In this document: positions 25,499 to 33,871 of the stretch, piece by piece
Numbering within the stretch: the first letter of the stretch is position 1
Layout of the letters: each line of letters starts with the position of its first letter
Origin: Xanthomonas nasturtii
GTDB taxonomy: Bacteria > Pseudomonadota > Gammaproteobacteria > Xanthomonadales > Xanthomonadaceae
Assembly (NCBI RefSeq): GCF_001660815.1
Contig: NZ_LYMI01000029.1
Span: 1 to 50,041 of the forward strand
Direction of reading: 5' to 3'
Length of the DNA: 50,041 nt
Notes under the pieces: generated by a model
Told to the model about the DNA's origin: nothing
Databases searched by the model: none
Seen by the model: only the letters and a program-made list of their open reading frames with translations
Position numbers and translations under genes: made by a program

Positions 25499-26911
25499 TT
25501 AATTGGCCACGACCTGCGGGCGGCCGAAGCCGAGGCCAGCGATGCGCTGGGCGATTTCCGAGGCATTGGCGTGGTCGCGTGCATTCACGCGCAGCCGCCA
25601 CAGGGTGCGCCCGCCACTGACGATGTCGCTGACGCTGGCACCGGCAATGCCGGCCGAGGCCAGTTGCGACAGCGCGCGGTTGGCGTTTTCGCGGCTGGCG
25701 AAACTGGCGACCTGCAGCAGGATGTCGCCCAGTGCGGCCTCGGCCACGCTGGGCGCCTTGGCCGGCAGCGGCTCGGCCTTGAGCGGGCGCGCAACGGTGC
25801 TCTCGGAGGGTTTGACCGTCGCAACCGCCACCGGCACCGCCGCGGCAGGCACCGCAGCCGGGGTTGGCGAGGTCGGTCGCGGCGCCGCAGCAGCCGGCTT
25901 GCCGGTGGCCACGCGCACGCCCTGCGACTTCATCCAGGCATCGAAGTTGTCGGCATCGCCGGGCTGGCGCGAGTCAGCCACGCGGTAGCGCCAACGCTCG
26001 CCGGCCGCAGCGACCGGCGCGCTACCAGCCGATGCGGCGGCGGATGTGGCAACCGCGGTGCCGGCGCCAGCCGTTACCGCACGCGGCGGCACGGTGCGGG
26101 CGGGCAGACGCTGCACCAGGCCATCGATCTGGCTGGCGCTGGCAGCCGGCCGCGCGGCGGCAACGGCCGTATTCACCGGGGCCTGGCCACTGCGGCGCTT
26201 GGCGAGCAGGTTGCCGTTGTCGGCTTCGGTCAGGCCACGCACTTCGACGTTGCCGGTGCCCTTGCCGGTGATGCCCAGCTTGACCGCGGCGGCATAGCTC
26301 AGATCGATCACACGGCCGTCGTGGAACGGGCCGCGGTCGTTGACGCGCACCACCACCGAATCGCCGGTGTCGGTGTTGGTGACCAGCGCAAAGCTGGGCA
26401 GCGGCAGGGTCTTGTGCGCGGCGGTGAAGGCGTACATGTCGTAGACCTCCTTGTTGGAGGTCAGCCGGCCATGGAACTTGCTGCCGTAATACGAGGCGGT
26501 GCCGCGTTCGACATAGTCACCGGGGCTGTCCATCACCACGTAGCGCTTGCCCAGCACTTCATACGGCGAGCGATTGCCCACTGCAGAGCGCGGCTCGTTG
26601 GTGACCAGCGGTTCGGGAATGCAGGCCACGTTGGGCACGTGGTCCGGTGTGGTGTCCTTGACGCCGGGTTTGTACAGGCCGCCGGCGGTGTAGTCGCCGC
26701 GCGTGGACGGATCTTCCTTGGCGGCGGCGTACGGCGAGGTGGGCGGGCAGCCGGTGGCCACATAGGCCGGCCCCTTGCCTTCGACCTTGACGCTCTTGAT
26801 CGCACCGCCGCCCTTGCCGGCGACGCTCTTCTTCGGTGCGCTGCTACAGGCCGCCAGGCCGAGCATCAGCGCCATCGGGATCAGCCACTTGGGGCCTGTC
26901 ATGCTGTTCAT
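25499..26911 (-). CDS. rlpA: RlpA-family septal ring lytic transglycosylase with SPOR domain
   Basis: A 470-residue outer-membrane lipoprotein. The lipobox is LAAC with C22. The double-psi beta-barrel spans about residues 135-225, with GTASYYGSKFHGRLTSN and the catalytic Asp in VRVNDRGPFHDGRVIDLSY. A long Ala/Pro/Thr-rich linker covers about 240-390. The C-terminal SPOR domain (about 395-468: LLQVASFASRENANRALSQL, TLWRLRVNARD) binds denuded glycan at the septum. In Pseudomonas, RlpA cleaves naked glycan strands. It is longer than E. coli RlpA (about 360) because of an extra N-terminal region and the linker. It follows mltB with a 4-bp ATGA overlap. Confidence 0.93.
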   Translation of the reverse strand: MNSMTGPKWLIPMALMLGLAACSSAPKKSVAGKGGGAIKSVKVEGKGPAYVATGCPPTSPYAAAKEDPSTRGDYTAGGLYKPGVKDTTPDHVPNVACIPEPLVTNEPRSAVGNRSPYEVLGKRYVVMDSPGDYVERGTASYYGSKFHGRLTSNKEVYDMYAFTAAHKTLPLPSFALVTNTDTGDSVVVRVNDRGPFHDGRVIDLSYAAAVKLGITGKGTGNVEVRGLTEADNGNLLAKRRSGQAPVNTAVAAARPAASASQIDGLVQRLPARTVPPRAVTAGAGTAVATSAAASAGSAPVAAAGERWRYRVADSRQPGDADNFDAWMKSQGVRVATGKPAAAAPRPTSPTPAAVPAAAVPVAVATVKPSESTVARPLKAEPLPAKAPSVAEAALGDILLQVASFASRENANRALSQLASAGIAGASVSDIVSGGRTLWRLRVNARDHANASEIAQRIAGLGFGRPQVVAN

Positions 26912-28056
26912 GCCGGGGGGAGCTCCTTGCCGGCGATGGCCTCGGACAGCTGGAACACGGCCATCGCGTACATCTTGGAAATGTTGTATCGGGTGATCGC
27001 GTAAAAGTTCTGGAAGCCCAGCCAGTACTGCTTGCCGTTGGCATCGTCCAGGCTGATCGGGGTCGCGGTGCTGCCGGCCACTACCGGCGCATTAGGGTGA
27101 TAGCCACGCGCGGACAGGTCGGCCAGCGTGTACACCGGCGACCAGTCGGTGGGATTGAATTCTTCGTGGCCGGCAGCCAGCGTGGCCGGCACGGCAACCT
27201 GCCCGCCGCGCACCCAGCCGCCCTTCTTGACAAAGTAATTGGCGATCGAGGCAAACACGTCGTTGTAGTCGGTAAACAGGTTGCGCTTGCCGTCGGCATC
27301 GCCATCGACGCCGAACTGGCGGTAGCTGGACGGCATGAACTGGCCCATGCCCATCGCGCCGGCGTAGCTGCCGATCAACGTGGTGACGTCGAGCTGTTCT
27401 TCCTTGCCCAGCGCGAACAGCTGGCCGAGTTCGTCGCGGAAAAACAGCTCGCGGCGCACCTCGCGCTCGAGCTTGGCCGGGTCGCCGCTGCGCGGGTAGC
27501 GGAACGCCAGCGTGTACAGCGCATCCAGCACGCGGTATTTGCCGGCGTTGGTGCCGTAGCTGGTTTCCACCCCGATGATGGCCACGATCACCTGCGCCGG
27601 CACACCGGTGGCCGCTTCGACCTTGCTCAGCTCGGCGCGGTGTTGCGCCAGGAAGTTGCGGCCGCCGTCGATGCGCGCCTGGGTGATGAACATCGGCCGG
27701 TAGTCGTTCCACGGTTTGACCCGTTCGGCCGGGCGCGACATGGCGGTGACGATGGCGTCCTTGAATTGCGCCTGGGCCAGCACCGCTTCGATCTGCGCGG
27801 CATCGATGCCGTACTTGGCCGAGGTGTCGCGCACGAAATTGGCGCGTGCGATCTCGAACGGCACCGGGGTCAGGTCCACCGGCGGCAGGGCCGGTGCTTC
27901 GGCGGCAGCGCTGGCAGGCACGGCAGTCGCAACCGGGCCGGCAGGCGGCTTGGCCGGCGGCGCGCTGGCGGCCGGCGGCGAGGACGGAGGGCTGGGCTGG
28001 GTCGCGCAGGCGACAAGGCCGAGGGTGAGCAGGCAGGTCAGGGTGCGTCGAATCAT
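26908..28056 (-). CDS. mltB: Lytic murein transglycosylase B
   Basis: A 382-residue lipoprotein. The lipobox LVAC has C17, followed by a Pro/Ala linker to about residue 60. The catalytic Glu is E164 in VAIIGVETSYGTNAG. The downstream motifs TLAFRYPRSGDPAKLERE, SYAGAMGMGQFMPSSYRQFGVD and DVFASIANYFVKKGGW are typical of MltB/SLT family 3. It cleaves the beta-1,4 link between MurNAc and GlcNAc to give 1,6-anhydro ends. ATG 28056 gives a classic lipoprotein signal (MIRRTLTCLLTLG). The stop overlaps the rlpA start. In Pseudomonas and relatives mltB directly follows rodA; here a polygalacturonase gene lies between them. Confidence 0.94.
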   Translation of the reverse strand: MIRRTLTCLLTLGLVACATQPSPPSSPPAASAPPAKPPAGPVATAVPASAAAEAPALPPVDLTPVPFEIARANFVRDTSAKYGIDAAQIEAVLAQAQFKDAIVTAMSRPAERVKPWNDYRPMFITQARIDGGRNFLAQHRAELSKVEAATGVPAQVIVAIIGVETSYGTNAGKYRVLDALYTLAFRYPRSGDPAKLEREVRRELFFRDELGQLFALGKEEQLDVTTLIGSYAGAMGMGQFMPSSYRQFGVDGDADGKRNLFTDYNDVFASIANYFVKKGGWVRGGQVAVPATLAAGHEEFNPTDWSPVYTLADLSARGYHPNAPVVAGSTATPISLDDANGKQYWLGFQNFYAITRYNISKMYAMAVFQLSEAIAGKELPPA

Positions 28057-28503
28057 CGGCCGAGGGTAACAGAGATCAGATGAACTTCTGACAATAAGAC
28101 CATGAAACGCAAAGACTTTAGTCAAAGTCAAGGTCTGCCGCATCAGCTGGGCCAATTTGGTGGCTGAGGATTCGGGATTCGGGCTTCGGGATTCGGCGCC
28201 GCAGCTGGCAGCAGCACGAATCCGGCCACGTGGTGCAGTAGCGCGATGCCCGCCGCTGGCATGTTGGCGCTGCGCAGAGCCCTCAGTGCTCGACGATCAC
28301 TGCAATCGGCTGATCGCGGGCGCAGTCGCCGCGCGGGTGTCAGTGACGCGAAGGCGGCCGTCGCCTCCTTGGAGGGAGCCGCAGCCAGCTAGCCGGCCTT
28401 GCAACGCCTGGAACAATCACAGCCAGCCGCCGGCGGCTGGCGCGACTGCGCAGCCGTGGCAGCAGACCAGGCGCGGCCCCTGGAATCGGCCGCGCCTGTC
28501 GCC
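28057..28503. other. Intergenic region with repeat arm and palindromes
   Basis: About 450 bp without a supported gene. A repeat arm of GGATTCGGG units lies at 28168-28196, directly upstream of mltB. A perfect 18-bp palindrome (CCAGCCGCC and its complement) is at 28423-28440. An 11-bp stem hairpin, CAGGCGCGGCC (28468-28478) with 28488-28498, stands 5 bp beyond the polygalacturonase stop; it may terminate that gene although the T-tract is missing. The mltB promoter should be in the left 100 bp. Confidence 0.5.
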
Positions 28504-29895
28504 TCACAGCGCCGGAAAGCGCGGCGCGCCCGAGCAGGTCGGTATCGCGCCGCCCAGCTGCACCTGCGTCGTAGTGACGCCGGTACCGGTCGGTGTCAGC
28601 GCGCTGTTGCTCAGCCCGATCTGCGCGTTGCTCGCAGTGACCGAGGTGTTGCCGGTCGCCACGTTGGCCAGCACCAGGTCCAGCGGTGTCTGTGCGTCAT
28701 AGCCCTTCAGGATCCAGCCCTTGCCGCCAGCATCGTTTGCGCTGCGTAGCCCGTCGACCACGATCTGGCTGAAGATCGGCTTGGTGCCGCTGGTTGCGGC
28801 GGCATAGAACGGGTTGATCACCAACGGGCTGGTGACGCCATACAGGCAGGTGTTGCGATAGGTGACCAGACTGACCGGGCCGCCCTTGGCCAGGCTGGTC
28901 TTGATGCGCAGGCCGCTGTTGTCGGTGCTGCGGTTGCCACCAGCGTCGGTGGACACCAGCGCGTTGTTGTCGACCAGCACGTTGCTGACGCCGGACATCA
29001 CTTCGCTGCCGATGGAAATGCCGTGCGTGCCGTAGCAGCGGCTGTTGCGCACGGTGATGTTGGCCGACTTGGAGGCGATGGTCTTGATGGCCACGCAATC
29101 GTCGCCGCCCATCACATCGTTGTCGTGGAGGGTGGCATTGACCACGCTGTCCAGATCCAGGCCATCGGTGTTGGGACTGGTGGCGGGCGACTTCACCCGC
29201 ACGCCCCAGATGGTCAGGCCATTGACGATGTGCGTGAAGAAGTGGAAATACGCGGCATTGACCAGATTGACGTTGTAGAGCGTGAACGCCGTGGAGTTCC
29301 GCACCTTGATCAGGTCGGGGCTGTTCTGTACCTGGCCGGCCGCCTTGGCGTTCTCGCCGAACTCCCACCAGGTGGTGCCCTTGCCGAGCATGACTTGATC
29401 GCCACGCCCGTCGATGGTGCCCTGCCGCCCGTCGGTGCGGATGCCCATCACGCCCGAATTCGCACCTTTGACGCTGATCAACGGCAGGCAGCCGCCGCTC
29501 TTGGAGCCGGCGCTTCCGCAGCCGCTGCCGTAATCGGCCGGGTTGCGCGAGCCGTACAAGGTGACGCCTTGATCGATGACCAGGGTGACGCCAGTGGGAA
29601 TCGTCAGCGGGCCGGTCAGAAAGGCGTTGCCGCTGCCGCTGGTCAGCAACACCGCGCCGTTCTTGCACGCGCTCAGTGCCGCCTGGATGGTCTCGGTATC
29701 GGGCGGCGCACTTTCCAGTGCGGCATCGAACAGGTGGCCGTTCGGTGTCTGGCTGGCCTTCAACGCGGGCTGGCAGAGGGAGGGAATTGCCGGTTGCGCG
29801 ACAGCGCGCGTATCGCCGGTGGCGAACGTGACGGCACCGGCCTGCGCGGCGAGCAGCAGACAGACACCGCCGATGGCGGCGGTTAGCGGTTTCAT
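28504..29895 (-). CDS. Secreted polygalacturonase (GH28)
   Basis: A 463-residue extracellular pectin-degrading enzyme. The signal peptide is residues 1-20 (ending AQAGA). The beta-helix active-site motifs are S240-P-N-T-D244-G, G264-D265-D266-C, THGISIGSE with H291, and R330-I-K, exactly the GH28 set: three catalytic aspartates, histidine and substrate-binding RIK. It hydrolyses alpha-1,4-galacturonan in plant cell walls and would leave the cell through the type II (Xps) system, known for Xanthomonas pectinases. ATG 29895 is chosen; GTG 29907 adds only four residues. It sits alone on the minus strand between rodA and mltB, which are adjacent in related gammaproteobacteria. Its upstream region has a TGTCA palindrome and spaced TTCGC half-sites. 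Confidence 0.93.
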   Translation of the reverse strand: MKPLTAAIGGVCLLLAAQAGAVTFATGDTRAVAQPAIPSLCQPALKASQTPNGHLFDAALESAPPDTETIQAALSACKNGAVLLTSGSGNAFLTGPLTIPTGVTLVIDQGVTLYGSRNPADYGSGCGSAGSKSGGCLPLISVKGANSGVMGIRTDGRQGTIDGRGDQVMLGKGTTWWEFGENAKAAGQVQNSPDLIKVRNSTAFTLYNVNLVNAAYFHFFTHIVNGLTIWGVRVKSPATSPNTDGLDLDSVVNATLHDNDVMGGDDCVAIKTIASKSANITVRNSRCYGTHGISIGSEVMSGVSNVLVDNNALVSTDAGGNRSTDNSGLRIKTSLAKGGPVSLVTYRNTCLYGVTSPLVINPFYAAATSGTKPIFSQIVVDGLRSANDAGGKGWILKGYDAQTPLDLVLANVATGNTSVTASNAQIGLSNSALTPTGTGVTTTQVQLGGAIPTCSGAPRFPAL

Positions 29896-30206
29896 GGACG
29901 AGGTCACCCGAAAGAGGAATGGCGCGCGCTGCTGGAGCGACGCGACGCGGCCACCAACGCTGCGGCGGCCTGGCGGACTCTACGAAGCGCTGTGCCCGCA
30001 TGCAGCAGGTGCGCGAACCCGGCAGCGCGCGAACGAAGCAGGCCTACGCCGGTGTCGCGTCGTTGCAATGCACTGCGCAAAAACACGATGTGCCTGAAAA
30101 CGTGTCAGCGTTTGACATACGCCTGTCGCATCGATCGACGCTGCGACATTGCATGCGCGCCGGGTACGCGCGCACGGCATTGGCACAACGATGCGACACT
30201 CCCGCA
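29896..30206. promoter_or_regulatory. Upstream region of the polygalacturonase gene with candidate operator
   Basis: This 311-bp stretch has no gene. A palindrome TGTCA-GCGTT-TGACA at 30103-30117 lies about 210 bp before the ATG. Two copies of GCGAA (TTCGC on the coding strand) at 30013-30017 and 30029-30033 are separated by 11 bp; this resembles a plant-inducible-promoter (PIP) box but has the wrong spacing (15 is canonical). I could not place a convincing -10/-35 pair. Confidence 0.35.
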
Positions 30207-31325
30207 TCAATACCCATGCACCGGGCGATGCGTCTTGACCGCCATCACCAGGCCCAGCCCGGCCAGCAACGACACTGCCGAGGTGCCGCCGTAACTCATC
30301 AGCGGCATCGGCACGCCGACCACCGGCAGCAGGCCGGAAATCATGCCGCCGTTGACCAGCACGTAGACGAAGAACGCCAGGCCGGTGGCGCCGGCGACCA
30401 GGCGCGAATAGGTATCGCGCGCCTGCGAGGCGATCCACAGGCAGCGGCCGATCACGATGAGATACAAGGTCAGCACGGTGGCCACGCCGATCCAGCCGAA
30501 TTCTTCGCTGAGCACCGAGAACGCAAAGTCGGTGGTCTGCTCGGGAATGAAGTTCAGATGCGACTGCGAGCCCAACCCCCAGCCCTTGCCGTTCAGGCCG
30601 CCAGAACCAATCGCGATCTTGGACTGGATGATGTTCCAGCCGGCGCCGAGCGCGTCGTTTTCGGGGTTGAGGAACATCATGATGCGGTCCTTCTGGTACG
30701 GGCGCAGCAGCCAGAACCAGGCCACCGGCGCAGCCGCCGAAACACCGCCCAGGCCCACCGCAACCCACCACCACGGCAGGCCGGCCAGCAGCAGCACGAA
30801 TACGCCGCTGGCGGCGATCAGCACGCCGGTGCCGAAGTCCGGCTGCAGCATGATCAGCGCGGTGGGCACGCCGATGATCATGCAGGTGACCAATACGGTG
30901 GAGATGCGCGGCGGTAGCGGCATGCGATGCAGATACCAGGCCGCCATCATCGGCAGGCTGATCTTGAGCAGCTCGGCCGGCTGCAGATAGAACACTTTCA
31001 GGTCCAGCCATTGCCGGCCGTATTTGCCGGTGCCCAGCGCGAACACCGCCAGCAACGGCAGCATCGACAAGCCATATACCCACGGCGTCCAGGCGCGCAG
31101 GCGCAGCACCGACATGCGCGAAATGCCCCACATCGCGGCCACGCCGATGACGAAGCGCACGCCTTGCGCCATCACCAGATGATCGCCATTGGCGCTGCCG
31201 CCGGCGCTCTTGAGCACCGACAGGCCGATCACCATCAGCCCACCCAATGCCAGACACAGCACCCAGTCCAGGCTGCGCGTAAAGCGCGCGGCCATGTCCA
31301 CCAACCAGCGCAGGATGTCGCTCAA
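30207..31325 (-). CDS. rodA: Rod shape-determining peptidoglycan polymerase RodA
   Basis: A 372-residue inner-membrane SEDS glycosyltransferase with about ten hydrophobic segments. Family motifs include GRQWLDLKVFYLQPAELLKI, the loop PDFGTG, FLNPENDALGAGWNIIQSKIAIGSGGLNGKG, and EEFGWIG. The C-terminal GGMISGLLPVVGVPMPLMSYGG is the SEDS signature with the catalytically important region. RodA polymerises lipid II for side-wall growth together with PBP2. Its ATG overlaps the mrdA stop by 4 bp (ATGA), the normal mrdA-rodA coupling. The next gene downstream is polygalacturonase rather than mltB. Confidence 0.97.
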   Translation of the reverse strand: MSDILRWLVDMAARFTRSLDWVLCLALGGLMVIGLSVLKSAGGSANGDHLVMAQGVRFVIGVAAMWGISRMSVLRLRAWTPWVYGLSMLPLLAVFALGTGKYGRQWLDLKVFYLQPAELLKISLPMMAAWYLHRMPLPPRISTVLVTCMIIGVPTALIMLQPDFGTGVLIAASGVFVLLLAGLPWWWVAVGLGGVSAAAPVAWFWLLRPYQKDRIMMFLNPENDALGAGWNIIQSKIAIGSGGLNGKGWGLGSQSHLNFIPEQTTDFAFSVLSEEFGWIGVATVLTLYLIVIGRCLWIASQARDTYSRLVAGATGLAFFVYVLVNGGMISGLLPVVGVPMPLMSYGGTSAVSLLAGLGLVMAVKTHRPVHGY

Positions 31326-33382
31326 TGGTCGGTCTCCTGCACCGCATCGGGCACATCCGGCACCACCGGCTGCGCGGGCGTGGTGGGGTCCAGCGCAACG
31401 GCAGTCTGGCCGATCACCACCGGCAGCTCGTCCAGCGTGGCGGCGGCCGCGTCGCCAGCGGCACGCGCGTCGGTGACGCCGGCTTCGAACTGGTTGACGC
31501 CGACGGCCGTCATGCCGAGCTCGCTGTCCAGCGGCTCCAGCCCGGCAGGCATCTTGCCCAGCAACCAGGCGTCGAAGATCTTGCGCGCGATCGGCGCTGC
31601 CGAGCTGGTACCGAAGCCGCCGCCCTCCACCGCCACCGCCACCGCGATGACCGGGTGGTCGGCCGGCGCGAAACCGACGAACAGGCCGCGATGGCGCAGA
31701 TGCATCGGCAGGCTGCGCGGATCCACGGCGGCCACGCCCTTGCGGCTGACCACCTGCGCGGTGCCGGTCTTGCCGGCCATCTGGTAGGGCGCCCCGGGTG
31801 TGATGGCATAACCGGTACCGCCCGGGCGCATGGTGTCCATCATGCCATCGCGCACCACCTGCAGATGCGCCGGACTCGGGCTGACCGGCTTGCCCGGCGG
31901 CTGGATCATCGGCTGCCAGGGGTGATCGAAGCCGGTGCGTTGTTCCAGCACCAGATGCGGACGCAGCAGCAGGCCGCTGGCGATTGCCGACACGCCGCGC
32001 ACCAGCTGCAGCGGGGTCACCTTCCAGTCGCCCTGGCCAATGGCGATGTTGACGGTGTCGCCGGGGTACCAGCGCTCCTTGCGGGTCTTGTACTTGTAGG
32101 CAGGCGACGGCAGGATGCCGCCGATTTCGCCCAGCAGGTCCACGCCGGTGGGCGCGCCAAAGCCGTACCCACCCATATAGTGGTCGAAGCGCTCGACGCC
32201 CATGTCCACCGCCAGGCGGTAGTAGTAGGTATTGACCGACTGGGCGATGGATTTGCGCAGATCGGTCCAGCCGTGGCCGCCGCGGTGCGAATCGCCCCAG
32301 CCGCGGCTGACCCCGGGCAGATAGAACATGCCGGTGGACAACACCCGGTCTTCCGGCCGGCGCAGGCCGCTGTCCAGGCCGGCCAGCGCGATCAGCGGCT
32401 TGAGCGTGGAGCCCGGCGCCACGCCACCGAGCACCAGCCGGTTGAACTGCGGCCGCGACGGGTTGTCGTTGAGCATCTTGAAGTCGGTATGCGAGATGCC
32501 GTTGACGAACAGGTTGGGGTCGTAGCTGGGCAGGCTGACCATGCCCAGGATCTCGCCGGTGCGCGGGTCCATGGCAATGGCCGCGCCTTCGTGCTCGCCG
32601 AACGCGGCCACCATCGCGCGCTGCAGGTCGGCGTCCACCGACAGGCGCAGGTCTGCACCCGATTGCGGCGCGACCCGGCCGACGGTACGGATCGCGCGCC
32701 CCTGCACGTTGGTCTCGACCTGCTCGTAGCCCACCTGCCCGCGCAGATCCTGCTCGTAATAGCGCTCCAGGCCGGACTTGCCCATATGCGTGAGCGCGGC
32801 ATTGCCTTCGCCCAGTACCGCGAGGTCTTTTTCGTCGATACGGCCGACATAGCCGATGATGTGCGCGAACAACGGGCCGTATGGATAACGGCGGGTGAGA
32901 TACGGCTCCAGCTCCACGCCGGGGAAGCGCCAGCGCTCCACCGCAAAGCGCGCCATCTCTTCATCGCTCATGCGCAGCTTCAGCGTCACCGGCAGGAAGC
33001 TGCGGCGTGCGCGCCGCTCGCGATTGAAGCGCTCCAGATCCTCCGGCGCGATCGGGATCACCTTGCCCAGCGCGGCCAGCATGGCGTCCATGTCGGCGAC
33101 CTTGTCCGGGGTCACGTCCAGCCGGAACGCCGGCACGTTCTCGGCCAGCAGCCGGCCGGTGCGGTCGTAGATCATGCCGCGCCCGGGCACCACCGGTTTG
33201 GGCTTGATGCGGTTGGCTTCCGAGCGGGTGGCGTAGACCTCGTGGTCGAGCACCTGCAGCTTGAAATACCAGCCGCCCAGCCCGACCAGGCAGATCACCA
33301 CCATCACAAAGCCCAGTACCGCGCGACGGCGGAACTGTTCGGCCTCGGCGTGCGGGTTCTTGGGCTGGCGCCGACCGTGCAT
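31322..33382 (-). CDS. mrdA: Penicillin-binding protein 2 (class B transpeptidase)
   Basis: A 686-residue inner-membrane transpeptidase of the elongasome. One N-terminal transmembrane helix (about 20-40) precedes the pedestal domain with PGRGMIYDRTGRLLAEN. The transpeptidase motifs are S325-T-L-K328 (VAPGSTLKPL), S382-V-N and K538-T-G in MAGKTGTAQV. A 50-residue acidic, Ala-rich tail after about residue 635 is longer than in E. coli PBP2 (633 residues). It cross-links glycan made by RodA, whose gene overlaps its stop. It begins 3 bp after mreD, so mreC-mreD-mrdA-rodA form one transcription unit. Confidence 0.96.
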   Translation of the reverse strand: MHGRRQPKNPHAEAEQFRRRAVLGFVMVVICLVGLGGWYFKLQVLDHEVYATRSEANRIKPKPVVPGRGMIYDRTGRLLAENVPAFRLDVTPDKVADMDAMLAALGKVIPIAPEDLERFNRERRARRSFLPVTLKLRMSDEEMARFAVERWRFPGVELEPYLTRRYPYGPLFAHIIGYVGRIDEKDLAVLGEGNAALTHMGKSGLERYYEQDLRGQVGYEQVETNVQGRAIRTVGRVAPQSGADLRLSVDADLQRAMVAAFGEHEGAAIAMDPRTGEILGMVSLPSYDPNLFVNGISHTDFKMLNDNPSRPQFNRLVLGGVAPGSTLKPLIALAGLDSGLRRPEDRVLSTGMFYLPGVSRGWGDSHRGGHGWTDLRKSIAQSVNTYYYRLAVDMGVERFDHYMGGYGFGAPTGVDLLGEIGGILPSPAYKYKTRKERWYPGDTVNIAIGQGDWKVTPLQLVRGVSAIASGLLLRPHLVLEQRTGFDHPWQPMIQPPGKPVSPSPAHLQVVRDGMMDTMRPGGTGYAITPGAPYQMAGKTGTAQVVSRKGVAAVDPRSLPMHLRHRGLFVGFAPADHPVIAVAVAVEGGGFGTSSAAPIARKIFDAWLLGKMPAGLEPLDSELGMTAVGVNQFEAGVTDARAAGDAAAATLDELPVVIGQTAVALDPTTPAQPVVPDVPDAVQETDH

Positions 33383-33385
33383 GGG

Positions 33386-33871
33386 CTACTTCTTGCTCCG
33401 CTTGCCCAGGCGTACCGCATCCAGCAGCACGAACAACGGCAGCCACAGCGCCATGCCCAGCAGCGGCGCCCACCAGTAACTCCACGGCAGGGTCGGTTCG
33501 CCCACGGCCAGATGCACGGCCGAGGACACGATGCGGTCGTTGAGCAGCAGCCCGCCGATCGCCAGCGCCTGCTGCGACACCGGGAAGAAGCGCATCCGCG
33601 CGCGGAAGCGCTGCAGGATGAAGGTCATGATCACCAGCCGCAGCGCCTGCTCGCCAAGCAGCCCGCCGTACAGCAGGTCGGCCAGCACGCCAGCCACGAA
33701 GGCGATCCCCAGGCCGACCCGATCCGGATCTTCGATCACCCAGTACGCCAGCACCAGCGCCACCCAGTACGGACGCAGCGGCTGCACCACCGCCGGCAGC
33801 GGCAGCAGACCCAGCACCAGCGCAATGACGATGCTGGCCGGCAGGATCCAGGTGTTGCGCATGCGGGTCAT
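33386..33871 (-). CDS. mreD: Rod shape-determining protein MreD
   Basis: A 161-residue inner-membrane protein with about five hydrophobic segments (first at about residues 9-25: PASIVIALVLGLLPLPAVVQ). The conserved ADLLYGGLLGEQAL segment of MreD follows VGLGIAFVAGV. Its start overlaps the mreC stop by 4 bp, and its stop is 3 bp before mrdA. It connects MreC and the cytoskeletal MreB with the RodA-PBP2 synthase. Length and composition are normal for the family, which is poorly conserved in sequence, so the order of genes carries much of the assignment. Confidence 0.93.
   Translation of the reverse strand: MTRMRNTWILPASIVIALVLGLLPLPAVVQPLRPYWVALVLAYWVIEDPDRVGLGIAFVAGVLADLLYGGLLGEQALRLVIMTFILQRFRARMRFFPVSQQALAIGGLLLNDRIVSSAVHLAVGEPTLPWSYWWAPLLGMALWLPLFVLLDAVRLGKRSKK

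Noticed and set aside
30013..30033. Canonical PIP box (HrpX target) upstream of polygalacturonase
   Set aside because: The two TTCGC half-sites are separated by 11 bp rather than 15, and no -10 element stands at the required distance.
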